Shown: in pieces, positions 19,938-31,782 of the stretch | Position numbering within the stretch: the stretch's first letter is position 1 | Layout: each line of letters begins with the position of its first letter | Assembly: GCA_034440615.1 (NCBI GenBank) | Contig: JAOTOM010005140.1 | Location: forward strand, 833,001 to 897,000 | Origin: Ashinkailepas kermadecensis | Taxonomy: Eukaryota; Arthropoda; Thecostraca; Neolepadidae | Direction: 5' to 3' | DNA length: 64,000 nucleotides | Program-made: the position numbers and the translations under genes | Notes under the pieces: model-generated | What the model was told of the DNA's origin: nothing | What the model saw: only the letters and a program-made list of their open reading frames with translations | Database searches by the model: none

Positions 19938-20664
19938 AACAGACATACAGGCAGCTCTCCATGACCGACATCTGAGGCGGCCAGCGGTGACAGACATACA
20001 GGCAGCTCTTCATGACCGACATCTGAGGAGGCCAGCGGTGACAGACATACAGGCAGCTCTCCATGACCGACATCTGAGGCGGCCAGCGGTGACAGACGTA
20101 CAGGCAGCTCTCCATGACCGACATCTGAGGCGGCCAGCGGTGACAGACGTACAGGCAGCTCTCCATGACCGACATCTGAGGCGGCTAGCGGTGACAGATG
20201 CACAGGCAGCTCTCCATGACCGACATCTGAGGCGGCCAGCGGTGACAGACGTACAGGCAGCTCTCCATGGCCGACATCTGAGACGGCCAGCGGTGACAGA
20301 CTTACAGGCAGCTCTCCGTGACCGACGTCTGAGGCGGCCAGCGGTGACAGACATACAGGCAGCTCTCCATGACCGACATCTGAGGCGGCCAGCGGTGACA
20401 GACATAGAGGCAGCTCTCCATGGCCGACATCTGAGGCGGCCAGCGGTGACAGACATACAGGCAGCTCTTCATGACCGACATCTGAGGAGGCCAGCGGTGA
20501 CAGACGTACAGGCAGCTCTCCATGACCGACATCTGAGGCGGCCAGCGGTGACAGACGTACAGGCAGCCCTCCATGGCCGACATCTGAGGCGGCCAGCGGT
20601 GACAGACATACAGGCAGCTCTCCATGGCCGACATCTGAGACGGCCAGCAGTGACAGATGCACAG
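19938..20664. repeat. 51-bp minisatellite, right block
   Basis: About 14 copies of the same unit as 18,419-18,770, in the same orientation. Copies differ at a few diagnostic bases (CATGACCG/CATGGCCG, GACATACAG/GACGTACAG), which are interleaved in an irregular order as expected from unequal exchange. Confidence 0.92.
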
Positions 20665-21440
20665 TCGGACGTCGAGACTCCACACTCTGTGGACGGGCTA
20701 ACCATCTGCTGGTAGGAGATGTCGAAAAAGCATGAATTTGACCATGAATATGGGATTCAGATATATCACTTGCATACTGATGTAAATGCAAATGCTATGA
20801 AATGATACGCAAACATGAATGAAAAAAATCATTCCAAAGGCGTAGGATGGGGAATGGCCAAAGACTTGAAAACCATGGAACTCACTTACTTGGGTTTCTC
20901 ACAGCAGCGCTGGCCTCCTGGGTTCTTTATTGATGACATGTAGTTTCCCTGATATGACGGGGAAGAAAATGGAGTTTGAAGGATTTTATCACAGTGGAAT
21001 TTGTAATCATTGATGATGGTCTTATTTGTAAGACATGGCCTAGAGTACAAGTACTTACAAGTACAAGTACAAGTGCTTACAAGACATGTAAGACAAGACT
21101 GGCCATCTACGAAGGCCATCAAACGTATGGTAGTACACACATGGATACACATGGAGTTGGAAATTATTTCGTACAAAACTGACATTGGTGAAGCATAGCT
21201 TCCTAGGTTGTACCATAACAACATCCAGTCACTGATTGAAGAAAACTGAATAAAAATGAAGTGCGCTAGCTAACAGAACAGAACAGCTAGGGGAGAGACT
21301 AAGGGGAGTAAGAGCCCCTCTTGGAAGACAGATTTGCCGGTATTGTCGTGAGCTCGTGATTCGGTGGTTTACCTCATGGTGCGGTCGTTAGCTCGTGATT
21401 GGTGATACACTTCACGTTTGAAGCTTATGCTTCGGTGAGG
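20665..21440. other. Non-coding stretch
   Basis: Has a short GTACAAGTACTTACAAG-type simple repeat at ~21,048-21,090. No gene recognised. Confidence 0.5.
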
Positions 21441-21443
21441 AAT

Positions 21444-21560
21444 GGCGCTCTCAGAGATTATGTTCCAGGGTACGGCGCTCTCAGAGATTTTGTTCTGGAG
21501 TCTTTGTCGCTCGCAGAGATTATGTTCCAGAGTCTTCGTTGCTCTTAGAGCTTGGTTTTC
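21444..21560. repeat. ~30-40 bp degenerate tandem repeat
   Basis: Three to four copies of GCGCTCTCAGAGATTATGTTCCAG with variation. Confidence 0.65.
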
Positions 21561-21799
21561 TAGACATGCAACGTCGTCAGAGCTTAAGCTTTGCTACGAA
21601 ATTTAATTATCCGAAGCGGTATCTGATCCGATATTGGTATGCGAGTCAGAGCCATTGGCGTGTCTCGTAGACTAAACTGTATTTGTCTGAAAGACAGGCG
21701 CACTGTTAAACGTGTATCTGACAGTTGATGCTTTACTGGTCGCTGATTCGAATAAATTGTCATGTTGGTTAGCTGCCAACATGCTTAAGTGGGAGGCAT

Positions 21800-22240
21800 G
21801 GGCATGAGTGCATCCCTGTCCGAGCCGCTATGGTCTCTAATTACTGCCGCCATGACGAGCTGCCCTACATCCCTGTCCGAGCCGCTATGGTCTCTAATTA
21901 CTGCCGCCATAACGAGCTGCCCTACGTCCGTGTTGTCACTGGTGATTGGTTTGGTGTCGCTCTATCCGTCCGCATTGGTGTCATGGCTGTGGCTGGTTTG
22001 ATATGGCTCTGTCCGTCAACATCTGTGTTGCGACTGGCGACTGGTTTGATGCTGTTCTGTCCGTCAACACCTGTGCTGTGACTGGTGACTGGTTTGATGT
22101 CACCCTGTCCACCAAGGACTGTGCTATGACTGGTGATGGCTTGGTGTTGCTTTGCCCATCAGTCTTCGCTGTGACTGGTGTCAGGTGTGCTGCTGTTTTG
22201 TCTGCCACAGTGGTCGCTGTTACCGGTGGCTGATTTTGAG
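21800..22240. repeat. 57-66 bp degenerate tandem repeats
   Basis: Two almost identical 57-bp copies of CCGAGCCGCTATGGTCTC...GAGCTGCCCTAC lie at ~21,818-21,925. They are followed by degenerate copies of CTGTGACTGGTGACTGGTTTGATG spaced ~57-63 bp up to 22,240. On the minus strand these give repeated NQSPVTAQ-type residues. Confidence 0.7.
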
Positions 22241-22776
22241 CTAGCGCCTGGATTAACAAGTGTTCTTTGCTGTCGCCCATCTGGTTGCCCAACAAAATAT
22301 TCCATGTCTTCAACACTGCTGCCGGTATGATTTTTAAGACCAGCGATCTTTCGCAGTGGTTCGATTGGAACGCTCCGGATTGGTTTGTTTAATGCAATTG
22401 GAAGTGCCAGTGGCCTTTGTTGGTTAACTTTGTCGTATATTCCTTGTATGTCAGGACTTGTGCCAACTCTGGCTTGCGATACTTTGGTTCTCTCCTTTGA
22501 CAATTAGCCGATTCCATCTGGATTGTTTTCTGAGTTGGCTGGGGCTCCTTTAACGGTGCTCTGACTGGGTACGCATGTGAGTGCGTTGGATCCTCAAACA
22601 CTGCGCTGACTGGCTTCGTGAGGGACTGTTCTGGGCTGAATAGAGTCTTCTGTGATACTGTTCTGACTGGGTTTGTGAGCGAAAACTCAGAATTGACTGA
22701 AGTTTTCTCTGATGCTGCTCTGACTGGTTCTGTGTGTGAGTGGTATTCTGACTTCTTCTCGACTAGGTATGCTGGG
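21981..22776 (-). CDS. Low-complexity repeat protein, possibly decayed exon
   Basis: Minus-strand frames 22,776-22,389 and 22,316-21,981 share one phase and are rich in Pro, Val, Thr, Ser and Gln. The first holds degenerate ~21-residue repeats around PVRTVSQKT / PVSAVFEDP / PVRAPLKEP; the second repeats NQSPVTAQVLTDRTAS. A third frame (22,503-22,159) bridges them with residues such as PIRSVPIEPLRKIAGL. The consistent strand and protein-like repeats suggest a true repetitive secreted or structural protein with frameshifts, but no domain, start or splice sites could be set. It may equally be tandem DNA with accidental open frames. Confidence 0.28.
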
Positions 22777-23078
22777 CTCAGTGGAGGCCCTCTCCTTAGC
22801 TGAGCGGCTGGTCTGCTGGGCTCAGTGGAGGCCCTCTCCTTAACAGAGCGTCTAGTGTGCTGGGCTCAGTGGAGGCCCTCTCCTTAACAGAGCGGCTAGT
22901 GTCCCGGGCTTGGTGGAGGCCCTCTCCTTAACAGAGCGGCTAGTGTCCCGGGCTCAGTGGAGGCCCTCTCCTTAACAGAGCGTCTAGTGTGCCGGGCTCA
23001 GTGGAGGCCCTCTCCTTAACAGAGCGGCTAGTGTGTTGGGCTCAGTGGAGGCCCTCTCTTCAACAGAGCGGCTAGTGT
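22771..23078. repeat. 44-bp tandem repeat, seven copies
   Basis: GCTGGGCTCAGTGGAGGCCC starts at 22,771, 22,815, 22,859 and then every 44 bp to 23,035. Each unit ends CTCTCCTTAACAGAGCG. Copies are nearly identical. 44 is not a multiple of three. Confidence 0.9.
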
Positions 23079-24212
23079 GCCCGTTGCTGGATCATTTACG
23101 CCCTGTGTCACTGTGCTTTCCTTGAATTGCACCATTAGCGTCGCTTTGAGCTCCGCACCAAAGGAGTGTTCAAATTGTGCTGCTGTGCTCGTTTGAAATT
23201 GTGCCACATTGTTGGCTTCGAGCTGTGGTACGATGTCCACCTGGGATTGCAATATTGTGCCTTGTTGGGACCAATGTGTTACTGTGTCAACTTGAGACCT
23301 TGTTACTGTGTCCTCTTCAGCTGGTACTACTGTACCCATCTGAGACTGCGCTGTTGTGTCTACTTTGGGTGGTATTCTGGGGGCACACATGGGTTTGTGT
23401 GCCCATGTGTCTGTAAGTATGTACCGGTGCCTGCTGTAGGTTGTATTTTGGATCCCTTATGAGACTGTTGTGCCTGCTTGGGACAGTGTTGCTGCCTCTG
23501 GTTTGGACCACGACTTGGTGTTGGATTGAGTTGCTGTGGTGACTGCTTGTGACCGCTTTACTGTGCCCGCTTGGGACTATGCTGTTGTTCTCTTTCGTGA
23601 TTACCGCTCTGGATCTGCTTGGGACTGATGTGGCAGGGTCTCCCCGAACTGACCCGTCATGGATGCATGGGAGTGAAGTGCTGAACTTGCTTGGGATATT
23701 GCAGCAGTCGGCGCGCTTTAGATATTGTCCGCGATTCCGTTTTCGGTAGAATTGTTGAACTAACTGGATAGTCTGCTCGTTGGCCGGCGTAGTAGCAGGG
23801 TTTCTGATTACTTTGGACCTCCTTGTTTCGTTTCACATCACCCCCTATTTCTGGTAGGGAAATGTCTGGTAATTTCGTCACTCCCAACGCAATTTCTGTC
23901 GTATCCATGGTTAGGTCGACTTCTGTCGTGTTCATGGTGAGATCGACTTCTGGCTGCGCACCAGAGCTCACGTAGCTCTCGATGGGAGCTGATGCTCCTC
24001 CCCATTTCAAGCCTGATTGAGAGTAAGTCGAACTTATCCCCGACTGATCTCGCTTGACTCCCACCCGAGACTAAGCCCGCATCACCAGCCGTCCCTACGA
24101 AGCTGCCAGGCGCGTCTCTGCCGCTCCCATCGGCTTTTCCAGTGGTTGAGGTCAAGGCTAGACGGCCTCCGTCGGCGTGGTCCCCGACTGGCGCCCAGTT
24201 GGGCTCTAGCAC
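23028..24212 (-). CDS. Further low-complexity minus-strand frames
   Basis: Frames 23,390-23,028 (repeats of the kind SQVDTVTHWSQ / LEANNVAQFQTS), 24,064-23,657 (EVDLTMNTTEVDLTMDTTE) and 24,212-23,838 lie on the same strand as the frames at 22-22.8 kb. They could be parts of the same decayed or multi-exon repetitive protein. I recognise no domain. The joining is speculative. Confidence 0.22.
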
Positions 24213-24854
24213 GTGCGCGATCGCTGCGGCGAAATGGTACGGTAGGAAACCGAGCTACCCTAGTCCACAGTGTGCCAGCAGTCGCACACCAGGTAATTAT
24301 TGATGAAGAGGTTGTCACCAGGGCAGAAGAACGAGAACATCTGTCCCTGTGACAAGCGTGAAATGTATGTGGAATGTAAGAATATAACTAGGTATGCTAG
24401 TTGTTGCTAAAATGTTCCTCCTTGAGCTTTCTCATGGGCGTTGCTTAAGACTTAAATGGGCAGTGTTCGACCTAGATTCCACGTACTATGTGCTCTGTTA
24501 TGACGATGGTCGAAGAATAGCCCTCATTTTGTAGAGCGACGTGGTCACGTGTAATACAATACAATACAACATAAACATCGGATGGGAACAACTTAGCGCC
24601 ATAGCCTTTCAAGATCACATACTAGCTGCAGTGTCGATATGATTGCGGATAATAATAAGCATTGTTGAGACAGAAAGGTCTTTAAAGAAACAAATTGTGC
24701 AGCATCCCTCTGCGACGAAATGTGTTCGGTCATATGTGTGGCATTAAGGTGGTCGTATATGCATGAGACTAAGTAAATATATTTGGTTGCAATATATGTT
24801 ATAGAGGAAAGTGTGGGGATACCAAAAATTAAAACATTACTTTATGTTCGAAAT
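24213..24854. other. Non-coding stretch
   Basis: AT-rich below 24,360, with a short ATACAATACAATACAAC repeat at ~24,555. No gene recognised. Confidence 0.5.
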
Positions 24855-25174
24855 TTAGTTCGAATTCGTCCTGGGATGACTTTATTGACCAAGGTCATAT
24901 GCTAAGCAACGCTTGTTGCGTGAACCACCCAATCTGTGAATTCCAGTTGAACGGCAGAATTTTGACCCAGAGTTGTACGTGCGGCCAATGTACCGACACG
25001 ACCGCCCTGGTGCAGCGTCCTTGGTCCCTGGTCCCTGGTCTCATCAGGCCAGTTGCCAGCTGGCCCTCCCAACCGAAGGATATGCAAGCAAGTGAAGAGA
25101 CTTGAGCCCTGTCTTGCCAGAACGCGGGAGACCATCACAGGCCGGCACTCTGACCAACTGAGCTATCGGGGCGG
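24855..25174 (-). mobile_element. tRNA-derived SINE
   Basis: Reading the minus strand from 25,174, the head is GCCCCGATAGCTCAGTTGG (tRNA 5' arm and pol III A box). A B box-like GGGCTCAAGTCTC follows at 25,109-25,097. Spacing fits a tRNA (~75 bp), but the anticodon arm is not clean and the sequence continues into an unrelated ~240-bp body ending near AATAAAGTCATCCCAGGACG. That makes it a SINE with a tRNA-like head rather than a tRNA gene. The 3' limit is approximate. Confidence 0.72.
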
Positions 25175-25315
25175 CTATTGGGCAGCATGGTGACATTTGA
25201 TGTCGTTCTGAGATGCGCAAAGACGATCTATATCGGCAAAATGTTCATCCTTTCGATCAATGTTCGGTGCAGAATGAAGGAAGAGCGATAGGTTGCTGTT
25301 ACCTTTTTAGATATA

Positions 25316-25318
<3 letters not shown>

Positions 25319-25371
<53 letters not shown>
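25319..25371. repeat. (TA)n microsatellite
   Basis: About 26 TA units. Frames coding for IYIYIY in this and the other TA tracts are artefacts. Confidence 0.97.
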
Positions 25372-25374
<3 letters not shown>

Positions 25375-26202
25375 TTAATGATTAGCTTTAGTGAGTTTAA
25401 TAACTTACCACAGCAGATCGTGAGCAAATAATTATTAATATGGATGGTACAGAAGTTACTTAACGCCCTGACGGAAGGGAGAGGTCCAAGGCTCCGTGGA
25501 TCCAATGTGGTTAAATATTAAAAGCGTAACCAATGGGGAATGATGATTCAAATGCAAGCGTAACCACCGTAAAACAATTTGCATACGAGGCTCTGAATTA
25601 TTCATATGTTGAGTTTGGACGCAGATGCTATCGTCCTTTTGCAATGTAATTTGTGATGGTTTAGGTGAGCGGTATGTTGGTTGACAAGGGTAGGGAACAA
25701 GAATGGGTGTTCCCTTGGTCAGGAAGCATGGTGAGCGAGGGATATAGGTGATTGTCATATGTTGAAGAGAACCTACATGATTAGAGGAGAGGTAGGTGCT
25801 GTGTGGAACAGAATAGATTAGATTACTGTGGGTGGTGCCTATCATCGGTAAAGTTGTGGAGATAGTTGCAGGAAAATAGCGTGGGTAATACAGCCCGTCA
25901 AGTATGACTAATTGCTATGGTTTCCAAAAAGTGGGGGAAATGCCCTACCCTGGGCCTGCTATACGTATGTCCGTGATTAAGTTCTTTAAAAGAGCTGCAA
26001 TTTAAGTGTGACAGGTTAGCCATTAAATCCAGAACTTTAGTTGCACAGCGAAAAGGTGTAATGTATAACGCAAAGTGGAGATACGTATTCGGATACAGCC
26101 CTAGGATCTCGAAACCCAGGGAGCCTACTGACATGAAGCATTCTGCATAGGTGAGGATGATATATACTCATGAGCAGTTATTCTATATATTTTTATTAAT
26201 AT
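25372..26202. other. Non-coding stretch
   Basis: No recognised gene, TE end or tandem repeat. Confidence 0.5.
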
Positions 26203-26204
26203 AT

Positions 26205-26291
<87 letters not shown>
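26203..26291. repeat. (TA)n microsatellite
   Basis: About 44 TA units followed by imperfect TAT/TATT sequence to ~26,330. Confidence 0.97.
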
Positions 26292-26298
<7 letters not shown>

Positions 26299-26327
26299 TC
26301 TCTATATTTTATCTATATATTTATATT

Positions 26328-26352
26328 AATAGCCCACAAGAAGTGGGCTATT
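26328..26352. other. Perfect 9-bp-stem hairpin beside the microsatellite
   Basis: ATAGCCCAC-AAGAA-GTGGGCTAT forms a perfect stem with a 5-base loop. Probably a small inverted repeat or MITE remnant. Confidence 0.6.
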
Positions 26353-27204
26353 TGATGCTGCTACAGTATAGGTGTGCTCAGATTCGACAAAAAAGTGAAA
26401 TAGACAATTTTCCAAATCAATGCCTTTGACGATATAAATTATGTTGTTTTGGCCTTTAGGCGTTCTTGGATGTCCAAATAAAAAAAGGCATAGCTTCATA
26501 AGTCATCATAGACGTTCCCAGTTACACAAAAGTGGAAGAAGCTTGAACTTGGTACAAAATTGGGCATCACCAGATTGTTTCTATTCTGATCTTAGGTCAA
26601 ACTCAGAACATTTTCTGGCATATTTCAAGAATTTGAAGTTCCTGGCACTTGTCATTGACCGTTATTATGTTGTTAAAAAGGAATTTTTAGATTAGGTAAA
26701 GGTATATTATCTAGCCAGGGGAATATTAATGTCATGTCTTTTCACCAATAATGGTGGCATTATTGCAAAAAATAACCCCTAAAAGCACATGTTCAGTGAT
26801 ATCTAGGTACCCATTAGGGTATTCTAGATTCATTACTGGTCTAACATACCTTTCAAAATGTACCTGAATGTGATTATGCACATTGCATGCAGTGTGTGCA
26901 CCGCATGCACTTGCAGGTCATAGCTGCACTACCAAAAGATATGTATGTCATGCATTGCATTACGTCTGTGCACGCAATAAACGTCACTAATGTATGCAAA
27001 GTCTGTAAATCCACCCGAAATGGACACGACGTGATCTAAAAGAGCCCTGCGAGCGACCGAAAGTGTCCTCAGAATCACAGTGAGACGCAAGGGAATCTGA
27101 GCGAGCCACAGCGGCATCCCCGAATGAGGTCTGAATAGGGCGTTCATTTAGAGGCCGGAATATATCCACAAAGTTTCCGAATCTATCTCAAGAATATCCT
27201 CATA
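26353..27204. other. Non-coding stretch
   Basis: No recognised gene or repeat; a GCATGCA-rich patch lies at 26,880-26,920. Confidence 0.5.
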
Positions 27205-27352
27205 GGCTCATGATGTCATCTGAAGGGACTACAAGGTTATCCGAAGGGCCCATGATGTCATCTGATGGGACTCCATGTGTATCCGAAGGGCCCATGTCAT
27301 CTGAAGGGATTACATGAATATCCGAAGGGACACCAAGGGTATCTGAAGGATG
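27205..27352. repeat. ~42-bp degenerate tandem repeat
   Basis: Three to four copies built around ATGTCATCTGAAGGGACT and ATCCGAAGGGCCC. Confidence 0.65.
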
Positions 27353-28204
27353 TGCGGTTATCCATGGTCACACTGGAGCCAATTAGAAGGGATGAGGGTC
27401 GTCACCTCGACACTGTTGAGGTGACCTTTGAAAGGTAATTTTTCGATAATACGGGAATCATCTCCAAAATCCATCAGATTCAGAGGTTTTGCGCAACCTC
27501 AAAACCACAACCGAACGGCACGTGTTTATGCTTTCTAAAATCATTACGTAGATTCTATAGCGTATGCTGCAAGCCAATGTATTCACTTAGTCTAAATCAT
27601 ATAGCCCCACTTTAGTGGGGTACCAACACATACATGACCCATCACGAGTCGAATTCTGATTCTGCTCCTGAATGATGCTGATGATGATAATGATGGATTC
27701 GATGCATATGCTCCACCTCCAGGGACCACGAGATCCCAGCATCAGGGATTCGAGCTGGCAAGTACGTCCCGGTGCACGCAACTTAAAAACAAGTTGCTAT
27801 AATTGCACACAGTCAGCAGACGACTTTTTACGCTCTGGAGTGACGTCCAAATGCCACGGCACGTCATCAGCGATGTGACACGAGGTGACGTCATGCATCG
27901 TGACGTGGCGACTCTACAGCGGTCACGGCTTCGCATGAGCTGAGAAGGGCTTCGAGGCAATGCAGCCGTTTACGGAGAAGGAACCTTGGTTTTTACGACA
28001 CGTTTAAGTACCAAGACATCTACTGAGAGTCGTTCATTACGCTGATTAGATCCGGGAGGGAAATTACAGTGAAGGCACCTGAAACTCGACACTGAGTGGC
28101 CGGTGGCGCTGAGGTGTTAACGGTGCCGACCAATAGACAATCCAGCGCTGAAGCGCCGTTGAGATGCTTTCTCTGAAACCGGCAGGAGCGACAAGTTTTG
28201 GGCG
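27353..28204. other. Non-coding stretch
   Basis: Includes a GTGACGTCATG-like CRE/palindromic patch near 27,838-27,905 (several GACGT/ACGTC words). No gene recognised. Confidence 0.45.
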
Positions 28205-28360
28205 AGGCTGCTGGATCACTCTATAAATGCAGGCTGCTGGATCACTCTATAAATGCAGGCTGCTGGATCACTCTATAAATACAGGCTGCTGGATCACTCT
28301 ATAAATACAGGCTGCTGGATCACTCTATGAATACAGGCTGCTGGATCACTATATAAATAC
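28205..28360. repeat. 26-bp tandem repeat, six copies
   Basis: AGGCTGCTGGATCACTCTAT starts at 28,205, 28,231, 28,257 and on at 26-bp steps. The copies are nearly identical (TATAAATGC early, TATAAATAC later). Confidence 0.92.
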
Positions 28361-29756
28361 AGGCTGTTTAAAGAAATGCGAGTGTCAAGCAAGTTCCATA
28401 CACTTCCCGGGCGAGTCAACATCATCCGTGTTCAGTGATGGTGGCAAGCTTTGCCAGGTGTGACGGGCATACAGTGACACCTGGATCCATTCCCTCGGCA
28501 ACATTGAAGAAGAAAAACTGTAGCGGGCTTCAATATTTTTCTGACTAATTTGCCAGGAGATATTATATTTCCGTTAAATTATGTTGCTTGCCTAAGTCAT
28601 GCTTCACCCCTTAAAACCCTACATTGTTCGGTAACCTTCGCCAATGCTACTTCCAGAACTACGGAAGTCTGTCGATTAATTTCTTAGAAAATAAATATGA
28701 GTAGGTTCTTATTTTCATCTCATGTATCATTTGATTTTCATTATTTTTATCGTGGTAACACTATAATATCTGCATAAACCCGGCAACCCGAAACAGAAAC
28801 GACCACAATTAGGGCAAGCTGTGAACACCTTAGGTTTCTCATCCAACAGCATAATTTTAGCAGCTGAATACCACATTTGGTGGAAAGTTCAGACCTGAAC
28901 TAGATTTTCCCTCAGGTCAGAGTCAACATCGGTTAGTGGTAGCAATGGGCTTTGGTGTGTAGGCATGGGCTCTGTAGCAGTGGGTGATGCCCAGGTATAC
29001 ATTGGCGACCGTGGTTGATAATTAACATGTGTCAGTACATCTGTGGGATCTTCAACAAATTAGGACACCTAAACTACTGTTACCCTCCGGAATTTATGTT
29101 CAAAATTAAAGTATGTCAATGACCAAGGGTGGCGTATAGGATTTTGTATTTATGGCGGTAACTGTAAATGGCGACTGTGGGATGGCACCAAGGTTATGAT
29201 GCACATATGCATTAAGACACATGACACGAAGACGTACCGTGTTGATCACTGCCGCAGCATAGTTGCGGCATTGGTCAAGTTTTGCTGCTTCATTGTGAGC
29301 CTCACAGCAGCCTGAAGTGATGTCATGCTTTAGCTGTGGCCTAAGTCATCAAGAGAACGCTCCGTGGCAACACAAAGCCATCTGTCTCGCAGCGATATAT
29401 CTACCACAGTTAGTCCGGGTCAACTCAAATGGGAAAGAACAGGAACCAATTGTATACGGCTTATAATTCACTATTCCTTCGCAGGTGTTCGAGTCTTCCC
29501 CGAAGGTCCCGATGCTTCCCCGAACCCCTCGATAATTTCAGATTTCAGCTGATACCACGGGTCACTCCCTACAATGCTCCTCGAGGTTATCAATTCCAGC
29601 ATTGAACAACTCCATCCATTAAAAGACTCCACTTTTGCTTGAGCAAGATTTTGGGAGCCCTGGGAGAATCTCATCCGGCAGGGAGAGGGTTCAGAAGCGT
29701 CCACGTGGGAGCCGAACAGATCCTGGCCAGCACACGAAAAGTTCCCGCAGATTGCG
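28361..29756. other. Non-coding stretch
   Basis: No supported gene. Frames on either strand near 29.5 kb owe their length to the adjoining 41-bp array. Confidence 0.45.
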
Positions 29757-30085
29757 GCCGATGGTGCAGCGGGCGCCAGCTGGGGTCCCGGTTCTCGGCC
29801 GACTGTGCAGTGGGCGCTAGCTCGGGTCCCGGTTATCGGCCGATGGTGCAGTGGACGACAGCTGGGGTCCCGGTTCTCGGCCGATGGTGCAGTGGGCGCC
29901 AGCTGGGGTCCCGGTTCTCGGCCGACGGTGCAGTGGGCGCTAGCTCGGGACCCGGTTCTCGGCCGATGGTGCAGTGGGCGCCAGCTGGGGTCCCGGTTCT
30001 CGGCCGACGGTGCAGTGGGCGCTAGCTCGGGACCCGGTTCTCGGCCGATGGTGCAGTGGGCGCCAGCTGGGGTCCCGGTTCTCCG
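29757..30085. repeat. 41-bp tandem repeat, eight copies
   Basis: TGCAG words at 29,765, 29,806 and 29,847 show a 41-bp period; the unit is GGCCGATGGTGCAGTGGGCG + CCAGCTGGGGTCCCGGTTCTC. Alternating CCAGCTGGGGTCC and CTAGCTCGGGACC variants suggest an 82-bp dimer in the right half. Frames rotate through all three phases, giving spurious long ORFs. Confidence 0.88.
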
Positions 30086-30393
30086 GCTACGTTCACTCGC
30101 TTCGGTGCTGGCGATAGCAGCCGCTCCCAGTCCTGGTTCCCAGGCAGCTACAGGTGCAGCGTCTGCTCGACCACGACCTAGCCCGGCTGTCTCGGGCTTA
30201 GACTCGAATACCCGGAGCGGAATAAGCTGGCTCTGGCACTCGGACAGATCAGGTAGAGTTAAGCGGCTCTGCAAATCGAAGGAGGAAAGCGCCGATAAGA
30301 GCTGTGATGCAGAATGAGTGGTGACGTGAGAGGGATGGTCAACTACTTCTAAGTCGCCTGGAAAAGAGAACTCTGTTCCTGAGATTCAGATGT

Positions 30394-30747
30394 CTAGTTA
30401 TCGCCATTTGCCGTATTGTGGATCCCATAATGGAACTGAAGGCTCCTGGATGTAATTGGGAGCTCGGACGACGATTGAATAGCTACGTCTGAATCCACAG
30501 ATCTGCCAGAAAGCGACACTTTTTTGTGATTGGCTGCAGGTTTCTGTTCATTTCCGCAGTGGGATGGGGCTGGTCTCTGATGATTTCCGCAGTGGGATGG
30601 GGCTGGTCTCCGATGGTTGCCGCAGTGGTATGGGGCTGGTCGCGGATGGCTACGACGGTGGGGCGGCTGTATCAGATGTGACGAATTAGCTCTCCTCAAT
30701 GCCTTACGCCGCTGACAGATCTCCTCAACTCGCTCTGGCAGCGGCAT
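30394..30747 (-). CDS. Unrecognised frame with 11-residue repeats
   Basis: A 117-codon minus-strand frame. Its middle is three copies of an 11-residue RPAPSHCGNHQ repeat, produced by a 33-bp tandem repeat at 30,551-30,650. Flanks such as ERVEEICQRRKALRRAN look protein-like. No known domain. It may be real or a by-product of the repeat. Confidence 0.2.
   Translation of the reverse strand: MPLPERVEEICQRRKALRRANSSHLIQPPHRRSHPRPAPYHCGNHRRPAPSHCGNHQRPAPSHCGNEQKPAANHKKVSLSGRSVDSDVAIQSSSELPITSRSLQFHYGIHNTANGDN
30551..30650. repeat. 33-bp tandem repeat, three copies
   Basis: CCGCAGTGGGATGGGGCTGG starts at 30,554 and 30,587, then ~30,620. Confidence 0.85.
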
Positions 30748-31780
30748 CTCTGATACCTCGGGTGGCGCGTCTGGTGGATTTTCCTCGCAGTCGCGACCTT
30801 TTGCTGCTCCGAAGCGTCTCTCGAGTCCGACTCCCCTCCCCGCCGGTCAGCGGTCGCCAGAAGTTGAGTCGTGACACCGCCGAGCGGCCGATCGGACTCG
30901 CTGCTAGCGACACCTATGTCGTCGAGTTTCCTGACGGCCACCGACGCCAGCGCCACGGCCATCGCAATCTGCTCTCGCAGTAAGGCTGGTGAAAGCACAC
31001 GACAGACCGGCAGGCACGGTTTGACACAGTTGCTGAATTCAGAATTCAATCAACCTCTGAGAACACTCCGAACATTCAGAAATGGCCATTTGTTTTGCGA
31101 TAGACTTAATGGAGGGCAATGGGAGACACATACTGCACATTTTTCAGCACAGTGCACATCTGTAAACACGTTATTTATGGACGCTCCCGTATGCATTTGT
31201 TCAGGTTGTAAGCTGGCAGCACGTATCAATTGGCATCAACCTGAATGTTGCGCTATTAACACGATGCAACTATGCTAACGGGACCACGAGCTGATATATA
31301 CTCCTTTCGTGCAACCTGATGCACATCCGGCGTTCAAAACATCTGCATATGCATGTATTGAAAGGCATGCATTGCAAGGACCCAAAATATTTCGACACGA
31401 TGGACGCGCTTAAGCATGGAGTTTGCAGATATGCATGTAGATTGTGTGCTGTAGAGTATGTAAAGGCGTGCATCTATTGAGACGCCTTCAGGGCATAATT
31501 TACCATTGTACTATATATGCTTTGACTCATATGTATTGACATCGTGTACAAATGTATCCAAGCACCTGGCTGATCTGATGATTGATATCGCAATAATATG
31601 CAACGTTTGATGTGCAACATGTGGAAGCACGCTCTCGGCCCCGAACAGTGCGCTGGACACGAAGATATACCTGATTCGGACGCAGCCAACATTCTCCACC
31701 ATACTACTGACTTCACGAATGTCGGCCACTGCATCACAGATCAGCTAGCTGCCAGCCGAGACACACCAGACGGTGCCGTC
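30748..31780. other. Non-coding stretch
   Basis: GC-rich to ~30,990, then AT-rich with many ATGCAT words (31,180-31,620). No supported gene. Confidence 0.45.
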
Positions 31781-31782
31781 CC

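Noticed and set aside
19604..20791. 395-codon minus-strand frame combining a repeat protein with an RT
   Set aside because: The N-terminal part is the 51-bp minisatellite read in frame with a LINE fragment; not a real fusion.
25097..25174. A genuine tRNA gene
   Set aside because: A and B boxes are present but the acceptor and anticodon stems do not pair cleanly, and the sequence runs into a SINE body.
26328..26352. Rho-independent terminator
   Set aside because: The hairpin is perfect but the window is eukaryotic and no gene ends there.
29471..30274. 267-codon minus-strand frame
   Set aside because: Its length depends on the 41-bp array passing through all three phases; the sequence outside the array has no motif.
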